Positions 31,305-39,531 of a stretch of 64,000 nt of DNA are shown here, piece by piece (within the stretch, counting starts at the first letter, position 1; every line of letters starts with the position of its first letter). This stretch comes from Argyresthia goedartella. Taxonomy: Eukaryota; Arthropoda; Insecta; Lepidoptera; Argyresthiidae. A program made the position numbers and the translations under genes. The notes below the pieces were generated by a model that saw only the letters and a program-made list of their open reading frames with translations, had not been told where the DNA came from and did no database searches. Where the stretch lies: assembly GCA_949825045.1 (NCBI GenBank), contig OX463813.1:682001-746000 (forward strand). The letters run 5' to 3'.

Positions 31305-32300
31305 ATGAAGTAGAGACCAAAGCAAAAAAGCTGAAACTCGACCACTTCTGCACGGTCTATCAGGCGGAATTGCTAGCGCTATTAGAGGCTACCAAACAAG
31401 CCCTCCAAAAAGCAGAACAAAGTTGCAGTTTCTACTGTGACTCAAGGTCTGCCCTTGAAACGGTCACTAACACTGTTTCCCTCCATCCTTTAGCAGTTCG
31501 AATAAGGGCAAATTTTGGACTATTTTGGATAAAAGCTCATGCTGGGCTGGAGGGAAATGAGAGGCCGGATGAGCTTGCTAAAGATGCGGCACTAAAGTTG
31601 AAAACAAAGCCCAATTACGACCGGTATCCTCCCTTGTCGAATGGAACAAGCGCTACAGACAAGGAGATACGGCCACCACTACAAAAGCCTTCTTCCCAGA
31701 TGCCGTACAGGCATACCCTGTTGTAAAAAAGATAGCACTTGACCACGTAGCAATACAGGTATTGACGGGGCACGGTGGGTTCTCCGAGTACTTGAACCGA
31801 TTCAAGTGCAAGGAGAGCCCGGCGTGTATCTGTGATCCCTATGTAGAAGAAATCGCTAGAAAATTGGTATTAAAATAAGTAGAGATAACCTCATATTTGC
31901 AAACTTGCCTTATATTGGCAAGCTGGCAAACAAACCTTATATGGGCAAAATTATAAATAACAAAAGTATGAGAGATAAGTTCATGAAATTCTGTACCAAA
32001 ATAACTAGAAGAACAGCTTTAAGAAATAAGTAGGAACACTGTTGTGTATAAAATAGTATATAAGAATATATGTAAGTATACACGATTTGTGTCCTTATAA
32101 TAGTTATATAGACATGAATGATATTGTATGTAAAAATAATTGTTACAAAGAAATGTTTCACAAGGACTCTGACTCCTGTCAGTGGAAAAAGATTATGGGT
32201 ACTATGGTGTTTTTTAGTCGGTAGGAGTCCGACACTGCCAGGGCATCCCTTCCCTGGCGTCCATGATGGATTTTTCACCGTATGCCCAGAAAAAAAAAAA
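31305..32300 (+). mobile_element. LINE-E, R1/TRAS-type 3' end with poly(A)
   Basis: The fragment begins abruptly within an RNase H domain (T-V-Y-Q-A-E-L-L-A-L, F-W-I-K-A-H-A-G-L-E-G-N-E) and continues with F-F-P-D-A, L-T-G-H-G-G-F and C-K-E-S-P-A-C-I-C-D, a relative of the LINE-B tail. The frame shifts near 31630 and a stop follows R-K-L-V-L-K. A final frame ends R-R-T-A-L-R-N-K at 32033. The 3' UTR ends with two hairpins (32217-32258) and poly(A) at 32290-32300, directly abutting the telomeric tract. The left border coincides with the inner breakpoint of the left arm, so the rest of LINE-E was lost there. Confidence 0.82.
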
Positions 32301-32301
32301 C

Positions 32302-32353
32302 CCTAACCTAACCTAACCTAACCTAACCTAACCTAACCTAACCTAACCTAACC
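32302..32353 (+). repeat. Interstitial telomeric repeat (CCTAA)n
   Basis: About ten uninterrupted CCTAA units, the complement of the insect telomere motif TTAGG. On the left is LINE-E poly(A); on the right the sequence changes abruptly to GAGTTCCGCTCGGACG, apparently the 5' end of right-arm LINE-B. This arrangement (LINE poly(A), then CCTAA repeats, then the next LINE) is what TRAS-family elements produce at lepidopteran telomeres. Confidence 0.92.
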
Positions 32354-32985
32354 GAGTTCCGCTCGGACGTTTACCGCAAGCGTCACGAAAATAAAGCAGC
32401 TCCGCATTCAAAAAATCGGGAAAAATACAAAAGTGCATCGATTTGTGTGAAACAAAGTGCCTTCTCATGAACTTTGGCTGTGTTTACATGGTAGTTAGTG
32501 TTTCGGGTCGCTCTGACATCAGCGTTGCCATTAAATAGTGCCATTTCATAAAGTTTTATTGAAAATTTACAATTTTCTAGCACTATTTCGATCGTCGCGC
32601 TGAAAAGCGATCTGCAACATATACTTTTTCTGGACTTATTAAATTGACCATCGTGAGTACTTTATTTTGAAATTTTTTACCCGACTCTACCATCAAAATT
32701 GCTGACGGTAGAGCCAAAAAAATCAAGTCGTCAAAACGCACATGTTTCCTGAAGGAGCAGGATATTGATAAAACTGGATGTTTATCTGGATGTGGAACAT
32801 TTTAATCAACTTAGAACTGATTTTAGAATTAAAATCCGACTATTTTTGGACCACTAGGTCCAAATTTTAACAAATTTTGAAAAATCTCTACTAAGAGATT
32901 TTTCAAAATTTGTTAAAATTTTAAATAATTTTAAATTTCGATTAGTCGGCTTGACCTATACTATACTTTTTATTATTTAATTACA
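32354..32985 (+). other. Probable 5' leader of right-arm LINE-B, first part
   Basis: Non-coding sequence between the telomeric tract and the mariner insertion. It resumes at 36278-36536 after the mariner and at 51456 after Gypsy-R. It contains a small hairpin at its very start (CCGAG/CTCGG), another around CTCTACC/GGTAGAG near 32695-32732, and the 28-bp palindrome at 32862-32921. Assignment to LINE-B rests on continuity of order and on the telomere junction, since no homologous left-arm copy exists. Confidence 0.5.
32862..32921. repeat. 28-bp perfect hairpin with 4-nt loop
   Basis: Bases 32862-32889 and 32894-32921 are exact reverse complements (AAATTTTAACAAATTTTG and onward) around loop ACTA. 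It has the same geometry as the hairpins at 8522 and 19505. No second copy of this part of the leader is present to show which half is ancestral. Confidence 0.9.
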
Positions 32986-33108
32986 TAGTCAGGTCATAAG
33001 TTCTGTCACATGTGCAATATGAAATAATTTAGACATGTTTATTATTTATGTAAACATTTATATAGCAAAATGAACTTAATAAAACATAGATTCTTATGGT
33101 AATAAAGT

Positions 33109-36100
33109 TTATTCAAAATGACCCCCGCGATTTTGAATACAGGCCTTTATTCTGCGCGGCCAGTCGTCTATCGCAGCACGAACGAGGTCCATGTCAATAT
33201 CGGCGGCTGCCTTAATCAAGGATGCCTTGAGTGACTCCAAATCAGGATGAGGCTTTGAGCAGGCCTTTTCCTCCAAGTGTTGCCATATCTTGTAATCTAA
33301 CGTACTCAAATCTGGACTGGACGAGGGCCAGTCTTCGTGCCGGATGAAGTTGATTTCACGCGCCGCCAGCCAGTCTTGTGTGCTTTTCGCTCTATGAGCT
33401 GGCGCAGAATCTTGTTGGAATACCCAGTGCCTATTATTAAACATGGTATGAGAAACAGGTTCCACAAGGTTCTTGAGGACTGTATTTTGATACACAACTG
33501 CATTCGTTTTTACGCCTTTCTCACAAAAATGTACCTCAGTTAAGCCCCAATAAGAGACTCCCAACCAAACCATGAGCGAGGATGGAAAATAACCTCGTTG
33601 GACACGCGGAATACGGTTGCTCGCTTCTTCACTGCTGTGTGCGTACACCTTATCATTTTGTTTGTTGTACCTCTCTTCCACGGTGAAAATTTTTTCATCC
33701 GAAAAAAGAATTTCCCGATGCTTTTTCCCGCGTACCGCTTCAACAAAGCGCGGCATCTCTTCAGTCTCAGGTCCATTAAACGAGCGTCCAAACGATGTCC
33801 TGTTTTTCTTCGATATGCCCTAAGCCCTAAGTCTTCATTTAACACCCTTTTCACAGTGGTCCTGCTTAACCCCATCTGAAGGGCCAACAGTTTCTGCTTA
33901 CGTATGGGATTTCTTTGAATTCGCGCCTTCACAGCTTTTATCACTGCTGGAGTCCTAACAGAGCGAGGGCGACCACTTCTTGACCTGTCATCTACACTAG
34001 AGTCTTCATTGTATCGTTTTATGGTACGATAAACGAATCTTTTGGTTATATTCAAAATTTTCAGTAAGTCGAAAATCTGAATTGGCGCGTAACCGCAACG
34101 ATGCAACGCAATAACTGCGACACGGTCTTCTTCAATCAAGCATTCTTCTCACGCACCCATTCTGGGGCGTGGGGAGTCAGGGTCAGATCATCGGATCTCT
34201 TCCTGAAGAAGCGCCTCTGTCCACTCCTATGGACAGGTCATCGGGGGGCCCTCGCGGGCGGTGGAGATGTTCTCACGAGGGGTGTTCCTTTGGATGATCG
34301 CCGGCTAGGCAACCAGGTCGCGTGGCAGGCGGCGGCGGTCGGGCGGGCGCGCGTGGTACGGCGCCATGTCGCGGATGTGCGGATGATGAGAGCTATCCGC
34401 ACGCGCGAACATGCCCTTCGCCAGCCTCTGGACAAACTGGTCCACTGGTTCCCATCTGATCCAGGGTGCACTGCAGTTTGACGGCAGCGTGCCGTGCCTG
34501 GATCGACGACGCGTAGTAGGCAGCGTCGTCGGCGAAGAGTGCCAGCTGGGCACCCGGCCCGACGGGGATGTCGTCCGTATATTGGGAGTAACAGGCTGGA
34601 GACAGGCAGGACCCCTGAGGGACGCCGGCTGCAACGGGGTGTTCCTCGGAGACGGCGTCTTCCACCATCACTCGGAAGCGGCGATTCTTCAGGAAGGAGG
34701 CGATGATCTGGACCAGTCTTCTTGGGGCTGGAGACGTCGACAATTTGTACAGCAACCCCTCGTGCCATACTCTGTCAAACGCCTTCTCCATGTCCAGGAG
34801 TACTGCGACAGTGTATTCCTTCTTGTTTAAACAAACCGTCATGTCATTCAGTACTCTGGTGAGCTGAAGCGTCGTAGAATGCTCGGGCCTGAAGCCGAAC
34901 TGTTCTGGGCGCGGCTGGATGTGGGGCAGTAGCTTCGCCAGCAGGAGTTTCTCAAACACCTTTGAGATGGTACTCAGTAGAGTTATCGGCCGATAGCTCT
35001 CAGGCAGCTTGGAGTCCTTGCCCGGCTTGGGCAACATGATGACCAAGCCCTCCTTCCATTGGGTTGGGAAGTGGCCCGTGCGCAAGATACCGTTAAACAG
35101 GCGCGTAACGGCCGCCACAGTACGTGGCGGCAAATGTAGCAGCGCCATGTTAGGTATGCGGTCTGCGCCCGGGGCTTTCCTGGGCTTGGTACGTCTGAAA
35201 GCACGCATGATCTGGCCGGGCGTGAGGACGGTTGGGTCCTCTTCGGGAGCTATCGGCGAGGCGAAGTACTCTCGCAGGTGTCTCTCGACTGCTGCGACGT
35301 GTTCCACATCATCCGTAGGGTTCGGCTTGAACTGCTTCTCGAGGCATTCGGCGAAGATCTCCGCACGGTCTTGGGCTCGAAATCTTGGTAGGCCGTCGCT
35401 GCCCAGGATTGGTCGGACGGGAGTTGGAGTAGTCGACAAATCCCGGCATAGGCGATGCACGGAGGGGACGTGGTCGCCCATGGACTCGACGTGGCGTTCC
35501 CAAGATTCTTCGGTGTGGAGATCAAGTCGGCGCTTCAGCTCTGCCGTCATGGCGTTGAGCCTGGTCTTCATCGTTGGGCAGCGGGTTTGCTGCCACTGCT
35601 TCCGGAGAGCGCGCTTATCGCGGATGAGTGCGCGTAGCTCAGCAGGAAGAGGATTGGGCTTCCCCCCGCGAGCTACGGTGTGCGATGATAGGTCGAGCGC
35701 GTCTCGGATCTGGGTTGTTAGCAGCGATGCCAGGCGGTCAACGTCTTCCGGCTGGTTGACTGGACATGTGGTCGAAGACTGGTCGAGGGCGGCGGTGAAG
35801 GCGCCCCACTGGTAGCGTCGGCGTGATGCTGGCGGAGAGACCCGGGTGGGCAGGTCCGCCAGGACGAGAAGTACTGGCCTGTGGTCCGATGGGAGGTCAG
35901 GGAGAACCTCCTGGCTCGGCGGAGTCCGGAGACCTCTGACGACTGCGACGTCGATGGTGTCCCAACCGGCCCGCGAATCGAAGTGGGTGGGCTCGTCGGG
36001 ACCGATGACATCGTAGTTGTGGCTCACGGAGTCGGCAAGGATGGCGCGTCCAGCTGGGCACACCCTGGTGGAGTTCCAGACGGTGTGCTTGGCGTTGAGG

Positions 36101-36137
36101 TCGCCAGCGACGAGTCTTCTTTAAGTGTCCACTCCAT
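33109..36137 (-). pseudogene. Mariner transposase, DD37D, interrupted and frameshifted
   Basis: Translation would start at ATG 36137 (complement) with M-E-W-T-L-K. J4 then interrupts after a few codons and the frame resumes at about 34132 with E-D-R-V-A-V-I-A-L-H-R. A paired helix-turn-helix region follows (N-I-T-K-R-F-V-Y-R-T, G-R-P-R-S-V-R-T). The catalytic triad is F-S-D-E-K-I-F, F-Q-Q-D-S-A-P and L-D-Y-K-I-W, with 37 residues between the second and third Asp, the maT signature. A frameshift lies near 33757-33790. The C-terminus ends G-G-H-F-E before the stop at 33109. It would act by cut and paste at TA sites, but this copy cannot be translated whole. Confidence 0.9.
34133..36113 (-). mobile_element. 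Jockey copy J4 inside the mariner
   Basis: It is flanked by GTCTTCTT duplications (34125-34132 and 36114-36121). It is 5' truncated within the endonuclease and carries the rest of ORF2 with S-D-H-R-P-V-L-L, L-L-D-M-E-K-A-F-D-R-V-W and L-F-A-D-D-A-A-Y-Y. About 570 bp are missing near 34455, removing the C-terminal part. It is more diverged from J1 than J2 is (for example R-R-L-V-Q-I-I-A-S-F). Its target does not resemble the gypsy LTR site, so the family is not strictly site-specific. Confidence 0.85.
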
Positions 36138-36277
36138 ATTTAAAAATGAGGAAAATTCTAAAAAGTACACATTTTTATTTTCATGAAAAATTCTAAATTC
36201 GAATTCAATAAACTTTTTTGTGGCCAGCGTTCTAAATTCAAAAGTTTTTATTGTGTGACAGAACTTATGACCTGACT

Positions 36278-36532
36278 GTGTATATGTGTTTTAACTATTT
36301 TTATGACATAAAAAAATTTGTATTTTTTCTGAATTAAATTGACGGAGAGAGATTTTTTTGAATTTTAGGGGTTGCTAAGAAGTACCGTTAAATGCACCCC
36401 TAGAAAAAAATGTTTTTACGTTGATTAATAGAATTAATTACTCTTTATATCTCCCAATTTTTTCAAAATTTTTTATAATATTTTGACGTGTGTTTTTGAA
36501 TTTTTTAATAATTTTATTGTGTTTTTTTATAA
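36278..36532 (+). other. LINE-B leader between mariner and Gypsy-R
   Basis: A/T-rich non-coding sequence. Right-arm homology to 31202-31304 starts at about 36428. Before that no second copy exists. The ATAT target duplication of Gypsy-R is at 36533-36536. Confidence 0.55.
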
Positions 36533-36875
36533 ATATTGTTACGCCGGTAGGTTAGGTCAAAAACTTTGAACGTCAATTTCAGTGCTTTAGAGGCGTTTTC
36601 AGCAGGCTGAAAAGTCATTTCAGGCCGTTTCAGAAGTTACTCTATCACATATCTAAAGATCGAAATTTCACCCAAGTTGCCGTCGTTTTCAGGCGCCTGA
36701 AACATGTTTTGAGTCCGTTTCAGGGCACCCTCTATCAGATGACGCCATAACCTGAAAACCCGTTTTCAGGCGTTTTCAGGACCCCTTATGGGCCTCTGAA
36801 GCACAAATAGTTATATGGCGACATATCCGGTAGGAGTGACAGAGATAGCACTACTAGAAAGAGATAGCTATACTC

Positions 36876-37111
36876 GGAACATTCGAGAAGTGTGTGACAG
36901 AGATAGAACTACTAGAAAGAGATAGCTATACTCGGAACATTCGAGAAGGGATTGACAGAGAGAGTGCACCATTAGAGAGAGACATATATGGTCTCGAATG
37001 TTCTCGGCCCGCACGCTGGTCCTTACTAGAATATTCGCGATATGTGTGGACAATGTGTCCAGAGCGGCTCCGCGGGATATAAAAGGCGCTGACGGCCGGC
37101 GCGAGTTTAGT
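36876..37111 (+). promoter_or_regulatory. Gypsy-R 5' LTR promoter directly upstream of J1
   Basis: Two copies of GGAACATTCGAGAAG 58 bp apart (GAA at 36877 and 36935) each match the three-unit heat-shock element pattern GAAnnTTCnnGAA. Two weaker copies follow. TATAAAA is at 37078-37084, and the initiator-like TTTAGT ends at 37111, the last base before J1. Any transcript from this promoter would start two to three bases before J1 and read into it. Activity is inferred, not shown. Confidence 0.6.
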
Positions 37112-37347
37112 GGAGTGTCGTCGACCGTCGGGTATACGGACCTGCAGCTCTCGCCGTTCCTCCGCAGTTCGCCCGCCGCTTCGTCGCAAGCGGACGTGCG
37201 CAACACGCGCCCGTGCGCGTCGCGATATAACCGTCGCGAGTGTTTGCACGGAGGGGATTACCTTCTAGGAACGGACGCCGGCTTCGCCTAAGGTCGTACC
37301 TGGTCGGTACCCCCTTCGGGCAGCCAACTTGTCCATAGCCCGCTGCT

Positions 37348-39531
37348 ATGGACAAGTTCAAAAGCCCTTCTAAGGGCTACAGTGTAAGTGACAGTGATAG
37401 TGACCGCCAAGCCGATGTGACAGGCAGCCCGCCGCTGGGGATCACCCCGCGCCGTAGTCGCTTCACCACATCGGCATCCCTGGACCGCCTGCTCCCCGTC
37501 TCAACGTCGACGGAATATGGGTCCCCATTGGTGCGCCGTCCGGTTTCGCCGAGAGCGGAACTTGAGTTGGACGGATTATATTTAATCCGGGCCGCTCAAG
37601 CCAAACTGTTCTCGCCGGGACTGTTACGCGCCATGGAGGCCTACATCGCCGATAGCCGCGCGGCCCTGGAGGGTATGCCTGCGGCTAGCACCGGCGACGA
37701 AATCCTTGACGCGAGACTGCTGGAGCAGGCGCGCGAGCAGCCGCTTATCCTGCCGCCCCCGCCCCGTGGGACGAGGCGGGCGCGCAGTGTAAGCCCGTCG
37801 GATGAACTGCTGCGGGGTAGTGGGAAGCGGGCCTTGCTCGCGGACTCACCGTCCCCGCCGCCCCGCCCGCCTGCACCCAGGAAGACCGGACTGGACATGC
37901 CGAGGTTGTCGCCCCTGCTGGGCGAGCCCCAGGCATCCGGGTCTGGCGCCGCCGCCCCTGGACTGACCGCCGCGTGCGAAAGAGTGAGTGAGAGTGCTAC
38001 AACACAAATGACAGGTATGAGTGTTTCAACTAATAAGTGCTCTCCCGCAGTGTCGTTTGCCGCGGCGGCCGCGACCGCAATTCCCGTGTCTGGGGCACCG
38101 CGCCCCAGCACCGCGCCCCCCCCCCGATCAGTGAGGCACCCGGTGCCGCCAACCGCGCGTCCGCCCGCCCCGTCGGCGACCACGTCGCGAGTGCCCGCCC
38201 GCCCCACGCGCTCCGCCGCTGCGCCCGCGATAGTGCCCGCCCGCCCTACGCGCCCCGCCGCCGCGCCCGCGAACCCGCCCACCGCCGCGACTGTGCCCGC
38301 CCGCCCTACGCGTCCCGCCGCTGTGCCTGCGAACCCGCACGCCGCCGCACCCGCGAAAGGGCCCGCCCGCCCAATGCCGCCCGCCCGCCCAACGCCGCCT
38401 GCCGCTACCGCCGCCCAAACCGCAGCCGCGATCGCCACCACCACCGCCGCCCCGTCGGGAGGCGCTGCGCCACAGCAGCCCCGCCAGCCGCGCTATCCGC
38501 CCCTTATTGTGGAGGTCCTTCCCAACTGGGCCGACCACTTCAGGGCGATAGCCAGCGAGCTCGGCCGGGCTCCCAGCGCGCGCGCCTACCAAAAGGGTGT
38601 GCGCTTCACCCCAACGGCCGAAGACGAGTACCGGCTTGTGCAGCGTTACCTGTGCAGGCTGGAGAAGGACCACGGAGTTCGGTGGTTCTCTTACTCGCTG
38701 CCGGCCGACAAGACCCAGAAGGTGGCGATCCGCGGGCTGCCTTCCAACACCACGCCGGAAGAGATCGTCGCGGCACTTGCGGAACTCGGTGTGGAGGCCG
38801 AGTACTGCAAACAGATCCGGGCGCGCAAGGGGCGCCCCGGTTGCATCTTCTACGCGTCCCTGCGGAAGAATCCCGACCGTGCCCCCAGTGCAGTATATGA
38901 GATCTCAGAGCTCATGTACATGCCGGGGGTGAAGATCGAGGCTTGGCGCTCCAAGCAGGGCCCGGCCCAGTGCCACAGGTGCCAACAGTTCCGGCACTCG
39001 TCGCATATGTGCCACCGCCCCCAGGCGTGCGTGCGTTGCGGCGGTCCCCACTCGGCGCGGGAGTGCCCCCGCCCGAAAGACCAGCCGCCGACGTGCGCCA
39101 ACTGCGGTGGCCCGCACACGGCCAATAATGCGACGTGCCCCGTGTTCCGCCAGGAGGCGCGGAACAAGAAGGCCGGCACTGTGGCGCTCACTAATGCGCC
39201 TGGGCCCAAGAAGATGCAGCCCCCCCCTCCGCCACGTCCTGATCTGCAGGAAGAAACGGCGCCCGCCTCGCTTATGGCGCAGGCGAACGACGGAGTCCCC
39301 AGGCAGAAGACGAAGCGGGGGGGGAAGAAGAAGAAGAAGGCGACGGCTCCACCTGCCGCCGGCGCCGCGGCGGCTACTCTCGCCGCCAGCGAAACTGCGG
39401 CCGCCGCTGGCGCCGCCACTCCGGCTGCGGCGATAGGGCAGCAGGACTTGGGGCACCTCACAGCCCTGCTCGCCCTCCTCAGCGACCCCACTGCCCTGGG
39501 CAGACTCACCGCTCTGCTCCGCAATGCATGA
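37348..39531 (+). CDS. J1 ORF1, gag-like protein with three zinc knuckles
   Basis: This 727-residue protein starts at ATG 37348. The N-terminal third is Ser/Arg/Pro-rich and unstructured in appearance. A low-complexity region (about residues 250-370) repeats V-P-A-R-P-T-R units and Ala/Pro runs. A conserved central block (V-E-V-L-P-N-W-A-D-H-F-R, K-V-A-I-R-G-L-P) is the RRM-like part. Three CCHC knuckles span about residues 542-598 (C-H-R-C-Q-Q-F...H...C, C-V-R-C-G-G-P-H, C-A-N-C-G-G-P-H). A Lys-rich patch (K-R-G-G-K-K-K-K-K) before the Ala-rich C-terminus could serve nuclear import. It likely packages element RNA. The stop overlaps the ORF2 start as ATGCATGA, suggesting coupled reinitiation. 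Confidence 0.9.
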   Translation: MDKFKSPSKGYSVSDSDSDRQADVTGSPPLGITPRRSRFTTSASLDRLLPVSTSTEYGSPLVRRPVSPRAELELDGLYLIRAAQAKLFSPGLLRAMEAYIADSRAALEGMPAASTGDEILDARLLEQAREQPLILPPPPRGTRRARSVSPSDELLRGSGKRALLADSPSPPPRPPAPRKTGLDMPRLSPLLGEPQASGSGAAAPGLTAACERVSESATTQMTGMSVSTNKCSPAVSFAAAAATAIPVSGAPRPSTAPPPRSVRHPVPPTARPPAPSATTSRVPARPTRSAAAPAIVPARPTRPAAAPANPPTAATVPARPTRPAAVPANPHAAAPAKGPARPMPPARPTPPAATAAQTAAAIATTTAAPSGGAAPQQPRQPRYPPLIVEVLPNWADHFRAIASELGRAPSARAYQKGVRFTPTAEDEYRLVQRYLCRLEKDHGVRWFSYSLPADKTQKVAIRGLPSNTTPEEIVAALAELGVEAEYCKQIRARKGRPGCIFYASLRKNPDRAPSAVYEISELMYMPGVKIEAWRSKQGPAQCHRCQQFRHSSHMCHRPQACVRCGGPHSARECPRPKDQPPTCANCGGPHTANNATCPVFRQEARNKKAGTVALTNAPGPKKMQPPPPPRPDLQEETAPASLMAQANDGVPRQKTKRGGKKKKKATAPPAAGAAAATLAASETAAAAGAATPAAAIGQQDLGHLTALLALLSDPTALGRLTALLRNA

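Larger units (their letters stand above)
32988..36277 (-). mobile_element. Mariner (maT-type, DD37D) split by jockey J4
   Basis: Perfect 23-bp terminal inverted repeats (32988-33010 and 36255-36277) begin GTCAGGTCATAAG. TA precedes the left end; the right flank reads TG, a likely mutated TA. The transposase is on the minus strand. Without J4 (34133-36113 plus duplication) the element is about 1.3 kb, normal for mariners. It inserted in the LINE-B leader inside the spacer. A near-identical partial copy starts at 63493. Confidence 0.9.

Noticed and set aside
32302..32353. Assignment of LINE-E to the SART group
   Set aside because: As I recall, SART elements lie in the opposite orientation relative to the telomere repeat; here poly(A) is followed by CCTAA units, as for TRAS. 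Motifs alone do not settle it.
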